The notes under the pieces: generated by a model
The model's input: only the letters and a program-made list of their open reading frames with translations
What the model was told of the DNA's origin: nothing
The model's database searches: none
Part shown: positions 11,811-25,800 of the stretch, one piece after another
Position numbering within the stretch: position 1 is the first letter of the stretch
How the letters are laid out: the number at the start of each line of letters is the position of its first letter
Position numbers and translations under genes: made by a program
Source of the DNA: Anastrepha obliqua
Lineage: Eukaryota; Arthropoda; Insecta; Diptera; Tephritidae
Reading direction: 5' to 3'
DNA: 64,000 nt
Assembly: GCF_027943255.1 (NCBI RefSeq)
Contig: NC_072893.1
Location: 85,567,784 to 85,631,783, forward strand

Positions 11811-12780
11811 TAAGCTAATAATTGATTATTACTAGGATTTATACTATATACTTGTATAGTCATTTACTCAAAATAAGCGCAGTTAAACAAATTGAATTTG
11901 ATTTGTTTAAATAAATATTGAAAATATTTGCTAACTTAACGATTTCAAGGCAGAATATCTGCAAAATTATTAATATTTCCGGTACAGTACAAAATAACTG
12001 TAAATAAAAATATGTGCATATGGATGTGTGCGAAATTTTGACTTTAAAACAATGTGATGATCCTCCTTTTTGTGATTTGCTTAAATTAATCAAAACACAA
12101 TTCATATGAAAATTGAAAAAATAATCCAAATTGATTATTGCAAATATCGATGTTTATTCCTCTTATGCAAATATGTACATATGCACTTATAGTATTTAGG
12201 AATTCTCGATTTTCAAGCCATTTTTAATAGCTTAATTCAGCACAACTGAAGTGTGGTGAGCAAATACATAGAATAGTTTTCAACTTTTATGGCTAGAAAA
12301 ATTTCTGGCTTTACGCCATTGCAACCAGTCACTCACAATACCAATAAAAACATTAAAATCTTCTACAGCAACAACAAGATTTGTATGGTGTTAACGTCAC
12401 AGTAATACTGGCAACGTGTATGGGGTACCCATACCTGTTATACATGTGTCCCACAACCCGAATATACATACACACACGAACATATGTATTCGTAGCGCTC
12501 AAAGCAACTAAAAAACCAATACATGCACGCATGTGTGCATAAATAGTATGCAAGTAAGCGTACATATATACATACACGAATGTGCACAAATAAGTATTTG
12601 TAGGAATATATTTGTACATATGTATGTGTATAGGGTATGTATAGTAAAGCAAGCTCTGCAAATTAATGAACACACTCTGCAACTACTTAGCTTCAAATCA
12701 ATATGCACCAACACCTCAGTACCACCGCTGACACAAACACAGCCATTTGTACATATGCACATACTCTCATAACCTAACCC
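11811..12780. other. Intergenic stretch with CATATG/ACATAC microsatellite-like DNA
   Basis: No gene is seen. From about 12430 to 12770 the sequence is dominated by alternating CATACA, TATGTA and ACATATGT runs. These create overlapping short open frames on both strands rich in Tyr, Cys, Ile and His, which look artefactual. Confidence 0.5.
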
Positions 12781-13308
12781 ATTAGTACAACCAGCGACTG
12801 CGCCTTCAGCACTGACAACGCCAGCAAGCACCATAGCGAGAGCCAGAGCAATAGCTACAGTCAGCCAACCAGCCAGTCAGCCAGCCAGCTAGGCAGCCAT
12901 CGTCATCGTCACCGTCAACGTCCGTCGCTGTGCCGTCAGCAGTTCAATTCAAAATTGTTTTCTTGAGTCTAGTGAATTTAAAATGCCAAACAGTCGTTGT
13001 TAAGAAGTGATTGTGGCCTCACACGCTCAACTCCAGCTCAGCGCTCAAGTACGGTGGCGAAATCATAAAATAAACTAATCAACCAGCCATCAAATTAAAC
13101 GCCTATAAACGCTTGTTATATTTTCAATCTATAAGCTGCAACACGCAGCCTAACCGATTTGTTGAAAAAGAAGAAAAAACCTTAACTAAAACTCGAAAGT
13201 AATAGACTTTGTGTAATTCCGCGTTCGCTCGATTGGAAAAAATCTGCTATTAACGCTTTTTAATTACCGTTAAAACACCACATACACAACAAACAACAAC
13301 AAACTAAT
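12780..13308 (+). promoter_or_regulatory. Probable promoter and 5' UTR of the secreted-protein gene
   Basis: The composition shifts from AT-rich to more mixed sequence with CAGCC and GTCAGCC tandem-like runs (about 12850-12900) and GTCATCGTCACCGTCAACG. It lies just upstream of the start codon at 13309. Candidate initiator-like TCAGC and CAGTTC motifs occur near 12935-12950, but none is decisive and no clear TATA box was found. The segment just before the ATG (CAACAACAAACTAAT) is A-rich, as usual for insect 5' leaders. Confidence 0.35.
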
Positions 13309-16300
13309 ATGAAACTCTTCAACATGTGAGTGTTATTCCTTCTGCAATGGTATTACTATTTTTTTTTATTGATATTATTTTTCCAACGGGCGGAACAATT
13401 TAGATTATAGACATTTTGCAATATTTGGAACTAAAAAAAGTGCAGTGAACTTGCGTTAAAGTATAAATCATGTCTAAGTTCCTCAAAAATAAAAAACAAA
13501 ACAGAGAAATAGAATAATAATAAGTTGTGCAAAACAAAGCTGTCGGAAATGGAAGCACGCAAAGTATTTAGGTTGAACTGCACACGAGTTCGTGCCTTAA
13601 GTCTTTTGATTTGCAATTAGTGTCTGGCTTTAATATTGAATATGTGTGCAATTGCAGGCATGTGTTTATGATATTTTTGCTGTGCTATAAAGGACATATA
13701 TTCAGTTACTCCGTTTAGAAAAGCACACAGAAAAATTATATTGAATAGATTGAAATATAATAACTTCTGAGTGTTGTGTTTTTAATTTTCTAAATGTTTT
13801 TTGCTCTCATAGGAAGTTTTGCGCAAATTTAATGCTATTTTGTAGCAAAATTTTTATTTCCTTATCTGCCACTTTGAGCTAAAAAATTTTAAAATCAAAT
13901 AATAATTTTAGTTGTCAATAAATAGTTGTCTTTAAAATCTGGTTGGGCATATTTTTCAAGATTTCTTGCCAAGTATTTTTTATTGAAATATATTTTGCGT
14001 TCGCCCTAGCCAAAGTGGGTGACTCCCATTTCGTAGGTACTAGGCTGGACACACACTGTGAACATGAAAAGGTTTCTTTGCTAGTAGTTTAAAATCAAGA
14101 CGCTTCTCACAAAATCAATCTATTCCAAGGCAAAGGTGACATAGGTAATAATGCAAGTCCTTCCATTTGTAAAACTATATTAACACACAGGGCACAAATT
14201 GGAACCAATTTAAATTGGGCCAAATAAGGAAAAATATTCGCGACTAGTATGTATGTATGCATGTTCTCTAAATAAAAATATACATAAAAAATAAACTCTT
14301 CATATCAAAACCCCCTAAATCTCAAGTTTGTTTAAAAAAAAATATATAACTAGCCTCGTATTAATTAAAAATGGCTGCTTTTAAAATTTTGGGGATTCTG
14401 GGAAGTGACTTTAGAGCTATGATGTTATGTACTTGTTTTCATAGAATTTCATGTAAGATACGAGTTTGCTTGGAAAGATGTCGGTAGGAACATTAACTCG
14501 CCCTAATATAATGTGGCACAAAATAATTCTTCCGATTATGTTTTTGAATAACTTGTTTACTAAATAAAAAAAGTATTTTGAGTGATAGAAGTCTTTATTT
14601 TGACCTTTACGCTATCCATTGCTTGTCAATTTTTATACTGCAGCTATCCACTTCAAAAGTGTCAAATATGATTGACCCACAGCACCCACTTGCAAAAATT
14701 ATAAATCTTCCGATAGGGTGGTTAATTTGGCGTCACCTTGAATGTATATAAATACCTATATTATACCACATATAAAATAAAGCGAGCGTGTAAAAATAGC
14801 TCCAGTATTAAGTCTACGCGTCTTATAAATCTTAGTACTATCACCCAAAGATTTCAATCCTAAGGATGGACTTATCATTACCTACCGAGGGCGACCTCTA
14901 ATAAAAACATTTTTTTCTATCATTTGATGTTTTATGCACAGAGATTCAAACCTGTGAACTTCCAAATGTACGGCGTTCGGCTACGGCGGCCGACACTAAT
15001 GCCCACATATTTTTTTGCCCACTTCATTCACAAATTTGTTTTTTTTAGTTTTTTTATAGTTTGTTGGCTTTATTTAAAACAAACTAATAATTTTATCCAT
15101 TATCTATTGATAATTTCGGTAATTGTGAAAATATTTTAACTCTGTTCCCGCACTGAACTTTAGTGTGCACTCTAAGTACTTTGAAATCATTGTGCTGCCC
15201 GTTATTAGGTACTCTCCCAGGATTTTTTTGTGTTTGTGTGACACTACAGGGTTATGCTCAAATATGTGTTTTGCAGTTTCGTCGTCCTCAATTTTGCAGA
15301 GTATGTAGATGAGAGTAAGATATTCTTAGAAAAACTCTCACAATCCTTTAAAAGCTTCATAGCTCGTAGAGTATCTCAGTAGAGTCCTCTATGAGCTTCT
15401 TATTCTTTTGCTGCTATCACGGCGGGTCATACCTATAAAGGATGTTGGTACTCCCTTTCCAGCGATTTTATCATTTCTTTCAATGCAAGCACCCCATCAC
15501 AAGCTTGATATTACTTAAGGGGTAACACCACTGTAGAAATTTGAAAAAATTGATTTTTTTTTATAAGCTTAAAAAATTCTTTGAACCTTTTAAAAGACAG
15601 AACAAAAAGTTTTACACGTTACCGAAGTCGATTTCATAAATATTTTAAGCTTTTAACCAAGCGTTAGTGACTGCTACCTAACGACTTCTCCAAATTTCCA
15701 AACTTTAAACGCGTTTTCCTCAAAACACGTTTTCTGAAATTGGCACGCAGCATAACTCAAACAATTTTAAATATTTTTAATCAGGTTTTTCACTACGTCT
15801 GTATAATAACCTTCTTAAGAGAAGAGCGTAGGGGATTTTCGATAGATTAATTTAAACGATTGTTATAATTATTTAAGTGCCGTTTTTTTAGTCCAAAATA
15901 GAGTTTTTTCCTTCAAATGCTTGCTAATTCCACAAAAATAAATATTTTTTAAATCCTCTACGTGTTTCTCTAGCTATTCTTATCTAGATTAAGAAAAAAA
16001 ATGTTTCTTTGTTCCAGATTAAAATTTGCACCCTCTGTGCTGCGTGCCGCGGAGCTCCTTCAAGAGAAACCACATTACAAAAATGTCTCCAATGCCGCCA
16101 TTTTGTAAAATGTTTCGATCAAACTTTGTAGTTTTGTATTTTAGTATATAAGTAATAACTTCCCAAATCAGAGTGATTGTTTCCCCTTTCCTTCTATACA
16201 AAAAAATTCTTTAAAAATCGTGTTTATTTTACGCGTGTACAGTGGTGTTACCCCTTAATTGCATCTGAGGACCCTAATAGTCGCTTGGTTGTTCGATAAG

Positions 16301-19300
16301 ACTTCAATTTTCCGGTTTTGGTAATTCTGCCTGATATTAATGCCTGCATATCTTCCATTAATTATACATATTTCAGTCTCGAAAATGACCATCTGTTTTC
16401 GCATGGTTTCAGAGTATCTTAAGGGGGGACCCTCATTTATCGGGTCAAAAAAATCGATTTTTTGGAAATAATTTTAATCTATTTTACAACTATTTAAGAA
16501 TACACTTTCAAAATTTCAAGTCGATATCTATATTTTTGAAGGAGTGACAAAATTTTTAACAGGACGCGACGGGTGGCCTGATCGCCTGTATCCAAAACTT
16601 TAAACGCGTTTTTCTCGAAACATCATTTTTCGATTTTGTGTACACAATTGAGAACGCTGTATTGAACCAATCAGGCTGTACAATAGCTCATTTTAAAGAT
16701 AATTAAATGGGTTTCAATGTGACATTAAGTGTTTTTTTAAAAAAAAAGATTTTCATATTTTTTTGTAATTTTAAAGTCAATTTTTATGCATGAAAAATCA
16801 CTTTTAACATAAAACTGGGTAAAAAATATCAATTTCGACATTTTTTTTTAAATCAAAATGTCACATCGAAGGTATTATCCTAAAGTTTTAAAAAAAATTT
16901 GGTTTTTTTATTTCAGAAAAAAATTCAGAGCGCTAGAATGTACACAGATAGAATGAGGTGCCATGGACGAGGTGTATATTTCCATACTTAAAATGTTTTT
17001 TTTCTTCTCCGAAAATTTTTGTAGACAGTCAAGACATTTATTAAAGTACTTTATGAATTACAAAACGTTTGAAGTTATTTTACCTGAGAAAAAAATTCCC
17101 AAAAATGATGCATTTTTCGACCGTCTAAATGCAAATATACCTTTCTCGTAAATCGTCTTCGGTAACTGACCCATCCAAGTACTTGGTTATTATAAATTAG
17201 TTTAACTTGTATGTTTCTGCTACACCACATAATAGTTTGTATTAATAAGTTACATTCTATATCGTTACGTTTTGTTGCATGGTATACTTCGGTATTGCAA
17301 TTTCTGGATACTGGATACCTCAAAAACATTTTTTTTTTATTAATTTTTAATCATCTTACTATTACTATAGATATGAATTGCTTTCGATATTTCAAAAATA
17401 AGTTCTCATCCCCAAGGATAAATTTTAAGAACTGAAAAAGAGACCAAAGTCTTAATTCTAAATTATATTGATCCATGCAATCAGTGGGGGGTATCCTCCC
17501 AAGATAACATGTTCATGTTTCCTATCTCCAATAGAAATTCGCTTGCTTTTATTGGACAAACTACTTTCATTTACTTACTAAGACTTTTGATACAAATAAG
17601 CCAAGTTATAGTGCAAAATTTGTATAGTCTTTCTGAGTATAATATAAAAATCTATCCGAAACATGTACTCAAATGTTTACTAGGTCTGCTGACAAATGAA
17701 TTGTTTTATCTATAATAGCTAACTTTATTTACATATTCTATAGCAACCGAGGTTAGGTATCTGAGACGGGTTTCTTAGGTATGACAATCGTTAAAAATTT
17801 CATTGTGGCTTCATAGTAAAACCAGATGTGTTTACCTCGATAAAATCACATAATCGATTATGCGACATTCCTAGGATTAATGAATATTTATCACACATCA
17901 ATGATCTTTTAGAGTAAATCAGGAGTCTGCTTTTACGAAAACTCCAGATGTTGTTCGCACATTTCGAAAAGCCATCAGTTCGATGTTCATTACTCGAAAA
18001 TTTGCGAGCGTGAACTCAAGTAGATCGTGCTTTTTCGAATAATTTGTACAATACTTTTGATTATTTTGACTTTTTTGTAAACAAGTAAACTGTTGCCAAC
18101 AAGTATCTGGAGCTCTAGTTTATTTTGCTAAACTTCTAAAACAAAAGCAGCTGCGACTTTCCTTTCTTGTACTAAAACTCGCATCAACATTTTATTTGCT
18201 TATTAGTTTAGTTAATTCCATGCACTTTAGATTTCAAATTACTGTTTCATTAATAGAGTGTTGTAATTCTACAATTGCGTGCCTCCTGCTCCAACACTAC
18301 TCTTGATTTCAGAACTACCAAACATGTTAAGTGATTGTTTCCTCAGTGCATAATTCACACTTTTCTGCTCTTAGACTTTCTGAGAAAATGATTTTAAAGT
18401 TGCGAGAAAAATTGGGATTTCCTAGTGGGCGGCGGAGCTGATTTTGTTTAAGCCCACAGTATTTCTGTACGGGTTAGATAGAAGACCCCTTTAGGTGTTG
18501 ACTTGAAAGCGAGTTGACTTGAAATATAGTTGGGAATGAAGAATTTTTTGAAAGAAATGAGCCAACTGCATTTAACACATCAAGTTCATAGGTTTCTGAA
18601 ATCGATGGCATCGAATATGGATTGTTTTGCACCCCATCAAACTATATTCGTCTCTTTTAAATACCTAAATAAAAAAAGTATATGTAGTCTAAATAAATAG
18701 TTTAAAATTAGTTGCTTCATGGCTTATAACTAATGGTAAAATCAATAATATTATTATAAGCCTTAGGATAAATATAAATATAATCGTAACATCGTCGCAG
18801 TACAAACTTGTTATTGATTTTTTTTTCATTTCCAAAAATTTACTTGTTTCCCATGAGAAATCAAGTTGGTAATTTTGTGAAAAACCCCAAAAAAGAAATA
18901 AATGCACAGAATGACACTAAAAAGAAGATTTGTCTATTTGAACTTTACTATTCAATTTAAATTAATTTTAATGGTTAAAATGGCAAAGTGCAAAACTGGT
19001 TGTAGTCCATAGAAAAAATCGAAGATGTACACATACATATATACCATATGTACCTATATATTGTATTTATATACAAACAAGATGCGCAGAAAACAAGAAA
19101 ACATATTAAAAAAACACAATGTAGCTAGTAATAAAAATAAGTCAGAAGCAATACAACACATCAGCTATGGATGGTAGGTAGTTAGCAACAAAAGAAACAG
19201 AGGCAGATGCAACAGAAGCAATAGCAGCAGCAGAAGCAATCAAATTCCAATGAGTTTTTGCCAGAGTTTTGATGGAAAAAACATTTGCAGGCACACTTTA

Positions 19301-22300
19301 TTAAATTTTCATACAAAGTCGAAATTCAATAGCTAAAGTTTTTATTTTTATTTCCATGAAATACTTGTGCGCATGTATATAAATGATTGTGAGTATACTA
19401 TGATGGAGCTATTTTCTAAATGTGTAGCTGAAAAATTATATTCCCAGAATTATTAATTAATTTACTTATTGTAATAAACAAATCCCATCAAGCACTAGCA
19501 ACTAACGCCTAAAATTATAAGTGTGCAAGTAAAGAAATTTTTAAGTTCAAGGGCAACCGAATTTTTAATACCACGTCCTTATAGTTGTACGAGATATGTG
19601 ATATATTTAGGTGATTCACAAGCTAACGTAAGCGTCCTGTTGTCCTACGTCCTAAAGTTTTTAATGAGTGAATAAATGTTTACAAAGGGGGAGACCATAA
19701 CCGACTGTTTTTTAACTGTGTAAAGATTCATAAACTTGCGAGCTCTCTAAATATTTTTTTAGCCGTTTAAAGTTCGCAACATACAACAATACAACACTTA
19801 CGACATCTTTGTAAATATCCAAATCATATAACAGCCATGGACTTATTATGGACTTATTTATAGGCTTAGTTATGGCCATAGTTATAGACATAGGCATAGT
19901 TTGGCTTCACCTTGACGAAATGCTTTTAACAGTCCCAGGCTGGAATCAATCGATACGGAGGAATGTTGTAGTGTTAGTGGGAACATGCCCTAAATATCAG
20001 TGGTGTGACGGCCCCTTTATGATATTTCTGAGATTTTCGATTTTGATCTCCTCTGCAGAAACAAACATAGTTATAGTCAAACCCATTTTAATAGTCATAG
20101 TTATGGTTAGTGTCATATTAATAGTCATGGTAATAGTTATAGTCAAAGTTTTACTTAAAATTATAGTCTCAGTTCCTTTCATTGGCATAATTGTAATCAT
20201 AGTCATAGTCACAGCTTTCATAACTGTTATATAGGAATCACTGGTGTTATACACCCTTACATCACTTGTTGGGGGTGTGGCTGAGCTCTTTCTCCAATTT
20301 TCAATTTTATGCTGCCTCCGAACAACAAATGATTTTTTATGATACGCTTTTTCATAGTAGAAATACACTCGGAGGTTTGCATTGCCTGCCCTTATTAGAA
20401 AAAACGTTTTTTATATCACTTAGTGTTTCATGCCCCTAATGGGTTTAAATCCGTGCTCTACCGAATGGTATTCATGCACAAAGCTATTGAACTATGGCGA
20501 CCACCGCTAATTGTTATACCAGTGATAAAGACAAAACTCAAAATAGAGACGGAAGAAAGGATAAGAATGGAAGAGAAAATGCGCGCTGATACAAAAAATT
20601 CCCAGAGGGCTGGCATACGTAGAAGATATAGTTGATATAGTAGTCAGATGCAGTTGAAAAGTGAGAGTTAAAATACCTAAATTTTAAAATCTTAATAATT
20701 TCAAAAAAGTAGATGAAATGTCTCCGCCTCATAGTCTGCAGTGAAGTCTGCAACTAATATACGTTTAGTCTGACCGCATCTACTCCCTACAGAGAGTTTT
20801 CCGTTAAGACGTCTATTACGAACGAGAAATGTGTGCTCTTATCCCCAAAATGTTTCTCAACCGTACCAGAGCAAACTGTTGATAACCAAAGGAACTCCTA
20901 CCCTCGTTTCGTGGGGAAAACCAAGTCTATAGTGCCCGGCTAGCAAGCAATTTCCTGCAGTAGCTATCACTCGAGGGGGTGATTTCAATTGGCTCGTTCT
21001 TATACCAGTCGGTTTTATGTTACAGAAATGACCTGAATTTATATTCAACCAAAGAATGCTGAAGTGGGCATTCACCAAAAATGTATGGGGAATGTTTTTC
21101 GCTTTTAAAACAACAACAACGAACCTAAATTGGCCACCAATGTATTTCTTGTCAAGTTTTCTAAAGTCGCAGCGCGATACTAATCACTTAAAATCGACTG
21201 GTCCTCTCAAAGCCAACATAACCAAGACAAAAACTCAAATTCGGCGGGATATGCGCAGTAGTGCCTTGGAAGTTGAATCCCTCGGATCCGTGATATTCGG
21301 TTTCCAAACAACCATTTCCTGAATTTTCCTTGAATCTTTCAATCGAAATTTTATGTGAATGTATTGGCTGTTCTAAGCTCTTTTTTAAGGGTCGCACATC
21401 TTATTCTACTAAGAAGGTGCTGAATACTTTGTCGTATAAGTAAACTATTTTCTTAACAATTTATTATTGCAAATCATTAATCAATAAAATGTTTTCAGTT
21501 ACTATTGAGTGAATGTTGCTTTTGTTTACACATTTCGCTGCAAAACCTCTTGCGGAGAAATGGTTTCAAGGCCGTTTGGTATCATTGCTTTGTCTATCAA
21601 TATTGTCTGCAGCTGCATCACTACCAATCAACCCGAACCAAAGCAGCTGCAACAATTTTCGCATAGCCACGCATAAGACACTTTAGCTGGTAAAATCCAG
21701 TTGGTAGAGAACATACACACACATGCGTACGCGAATACAGGAGCAAATATGCACAGAGTAAATAGACACGAGCTCCCAGCGCACTGAACACTTCTATTTC
21801 AATTGCAATTGCAATCCGTTATTTACTTGTAATTTTTAGTATTTTTTTTACGCTTATAATTTTCTTGTAATTTCTAATTGCCTGGTGGATTTTTTGTCCA
21901 CTCGCTTGGGCAAAAGCTGCAGTCGCAGTCACTGAACCGGCTTTGTATGCGAGCGCAGTGCTAGAGCTATTTATATTCGTATTGCAAATTATTAGTTTAA
22001 TTACAAATTTAACACGCGTTTAAATTAACGGCTTCAGCACACACACACACATTTACAAAAGCCAAGAGCGCAAACATGCTGCCAACGGGTTAAGCAGGCA
22101 GCAGGCAGGCAGGCAGGCAGGCAGACAGATGTAGGCAAATGATATGTTAATGTTGGTTGAATTCAAATTTAATTGCAGTTAAGCAAATGATTACATGTAT
22201 GCACACATAGACACATATTTTTTATATGCGTATTTGTAAAAATTCGTGTGTGTGTATTTGGCTATGCGCGCATTGATTACTGCAACAGCAACGGCATTTT

Positions 22301-22844
22301 TTCGCAGCTACATTGAACGATTGCACTTACGGTTCGAGAGTTTTCTGTGTTAATGCAGGATTAGTTTTGTTTTAAATATTTCAAAGTTTGAGAAATGATA
22401 TTTACATAGTCACAACATTGCAAATTCAAATTTTTTGGTGCACGAAATTTTTGAAATTATGCAATTTTGTGATTGCTTAGAAACAGAAAGATATATATAT
22501 ATATTGAAATATATTCCAATGGTTCCTCGGATAAACAAATTATGATTTGGTTTATTTAATGCTAAGAATTTAATGTGGCTCCACGAGCAACCTGGTTTTT
22601 CGCTTCTGCTTCTCCTCCACCTGTTGGCTCGTCTCCAGCGTGTCGGCTTCTTTGAGTTCAGGTATAGCCCTGCTCTTGTGATGTCATCTTTGGGTTTACG
22701 CAACGTATTCCTGTTCCATTTCCATTTACAACGCTGAATTTCTATGTAGATATTTGAAGTGGGCCAGAATATGCGGATAATCTTACGAAGACAACAGTTA
22801 AATAAAGATTGCAATGCTTGTAGGGCGCACGATGTTATGCTCCA

Positions 22845-22875
<31 letters not shown>

Positions 22876-25800
22876 TTAATTTAATTTTCCCACATATATA
22901 CGACTACTGACTCCACATTAGCGTCGAATATTCCTAACTTCGTGCATCTGGAAATGTGAGTCCCTTTTCATATCATGCCCAGCATACTAAAGGCAGCGCG
23001 TCTCTTAAATATTCGGGTGCGTACGTCCGCTGCAGAGCCGCCAGTTTTAAAATAATGCTCCCAGGCCGTCAAAATTCGTCAAACTAACTGAGTCCCGGCA
23101 ATCTAGAGAGCGTGGGGTTCGCAGGTATTGATGCCTGGTACCTTTGTTGATTTTTAGATTTAGGAAAACCCATAAAAAAAACATGTGTGTAAATGCCACC
23201 TCCTAAATTTATTATATGGCCAAAAATGAGGTATCTAGTTTTATTTATTTTTTTTTGCTTAATATTTATTTGCGCAACCAACGCATTGAAAATCTCCATT
23301 AAATTTCTTGAACTTCTACAGGAAAAATGAACTTTCCTAAATATTTGCAATGGTTGGAATTGTAACAATTTTAGCATAAAATAAAAAAACAAAAAAATCG
23401 TTTGATCCTATGCAAAAGACTCAAATATCCTAATAGAATTTGTGGATCAATATTTAGACTTTGGCCAAACACCGAATACAGGTTGTAAGCGTCATATATA
23501 TATATATATATATTTATAAACAGGGTGAAAGTATATACATATATACCTGTATAAGGTGTTTGACCAAAGTCTTAATGTTGATCCACAAATTCTATTAATA
23601 ATAATATATATACCTAGAATAATAAAAGAATTCACCTAAGCCGTAAGGTAATGAAGTTTTTACTTCCACCCTGTTTGCTTGCGAAAACCTTTACACTCAG
23701 TTTTTTGTCCACGTAAATATTATTTTTTTAGTTTGTGTTAGCTCTACAATGTACTCTTTGCAACTCAGAATATTCTGTTATTTTATTTAATATTTGCTAT
23801 AATTTGTATTTTTATATGACTCTTCGTCTAAGTTAATATAAGCCAAGCTTTGTTTTGTGGGTGGTTAATGAAAGCCTTAAAATCCTATCTTGCGATAGGT
23901 CGCAACTCGTCCGCAAAAAAAATTTTCTATCTGATGCGATTGATGCTACTTCTGTTATACCTCAAGGCAGCCACCTGGGACCGTCACTCTGCTTGATATT
24001 TGTTAATGATATTCCGGTCGTTTTCGTAAAACTATTGTAAGTTATCTACTGTATGCAGATGATATTAGGATATGCAGTCGCATTGAAAACGTGTCTGAGT
24101 GCATTCAACCTAAAGACGATGATTTACTCAGATACAAGGCATAGTGTGATGGTAATTTCTTATTTCTCAACGCTGGGAAATGTCAGTGATAATTGACTAT
24201 AATTACAAATTGGGAACTGCTACTCTCACTACTAATACCTGCGAGTCATCTTTTATTCGAAAATGTCCTTTTCAAAATGTATATCACCGAAATTTCTAGA
24301 AACGTTTTAGAAAAAAAATTAGACAATCATGCCATCACTCTGCAACTTACTGTCACTCTCTGTGGGAGCATTGACTTCTCCGTAATCACGTGCCGGTTTG
24401 CGACTTTATTTGTTAACGTGTACCGAGTTTAAAATGCACCTCCTTAGAAAATTTGCACTATTTTTTCACCAAAATCGACGTCGAAGTGTAGCAGCTGATT
24501 AACCTTTAAAGTGAATAATTTGAGATCTTTCTGCGTTTTTGAGCTCGATGACGATTGGATATTACTGATTTGAATTACGAATTTCGGACTCAACCAGGCT
24601 CACAACTAAAATCAGAAATGCTTTTCAGCAGATCTATTCGCAAAAATTTGCGTGCACAAGCGTGATGGGTGGCCAAGCATTGTTTTTTTTTCAAAAAAGG
24701 GCACATTTTGGAAATTAACAACTATAACAACCTTGGAAATAAGTTTGCAACAGGCAACTTTGTTTAAGCGTAAAGCGACCTATTTCGTGTTTGAACGAGC
24801 TCCTTCTCCTATTTGTGGTGTGCCCTTAATGTTTTTCCATAAGTGAAATGGGAAATGGTAGATCTCTTCTATTCGCACCTTCCCCGCTCGCTATCTCTCT
24901 GCTCGATTGGTTGGTTAGAGTGGTGATTCATCCAGAATCCAACTAGCGCTTCCGCACCATTTTGTTGCCACATCCTCGTTACCAAATTGTTTAACAGTTA
25001 TTTACAGCAGGACTATATCCAGTCTGTGCGGTTTAGGAACCTTATTAGGTTGTTGATTTAACTTGATGAAAAATTTGCATGCAAAAGCAACAACAAGCTA
25101 TCGAGCAAGATTAGACGCTGGCGAGTATGGCTATAGATCATAAAGATGATATAACTCAGCATCTTACAAACACATGTAATTTAAGGCAGTTATATTCCAG
25201 CCTTGCCAAGATATGTTCATTTATACTAGTTGCTTCATCTATTCGCCACTTGCTAATGCTTGGCGAAAGGAAGAGGCCTAATATGTCATTCAAAAATATA
25301 GCAGCATGTGAATCACCCTGTATAATTAAAAGAAAAAATGCCCTGTATGACAATTTGTACAGATAATTTTTATTTTTTACCACCGCATTATCTGCTCTCT
25401 TTCTATTATTCACTCCTTGGTTTACTTTGAAATTTTTTCTCCGAATTATACTGGTAAAATTTGCTTTAAAACGTGCGCCGAAATGTCAAAACAGTTTAGG
25501 CACTTTCATTACTTTATTCAACACTTCAACACATATACTTACATACGTTCACATAACAAAAGACTTAAGCGGCGAACCGGCATTTGAATATAAATCGTTA
25601 GTGAATAAGTTAACCTAAATAATAGTGCAAAAAATAGATTAAATTAATATTTTCGAAGTAGAAACAGTTTTTATTTTTAAATGCCGTAAAAATAAGCATT
25701 GAAATGCTATACCGCAATTACTTAAGTGATGCATAACAAATTTGTACTGAATTGTTGATGGTGTTGTCCTTGAAAGTTCGTAATAATGAATTGGGGCCAC

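Noticed and set aside
12353..12834. Cys/Tyr/His-rich open frames on both strands
   Set aside because: They coincide with CATATG and ACATAC microsatellite-like sequence upstream of a gene; no motif or splice logic supports coding.
19848..20368. Open frames of 128 and 123 codons on opposite strands looking like membrane proteins
   Set aside because: Both arise from the ATAGTC/T hexanucleotide repeat; composition is repetitive, there is no family resemblance, and part of the minus-strand frame lies in a SINE.
22093..22128. Regularly spaced short repeats considered as a CRISPR-like array
   Set aside because: It is a simple (GCAG)n microsatellite without spacers, and the DNA is eukaryotic.
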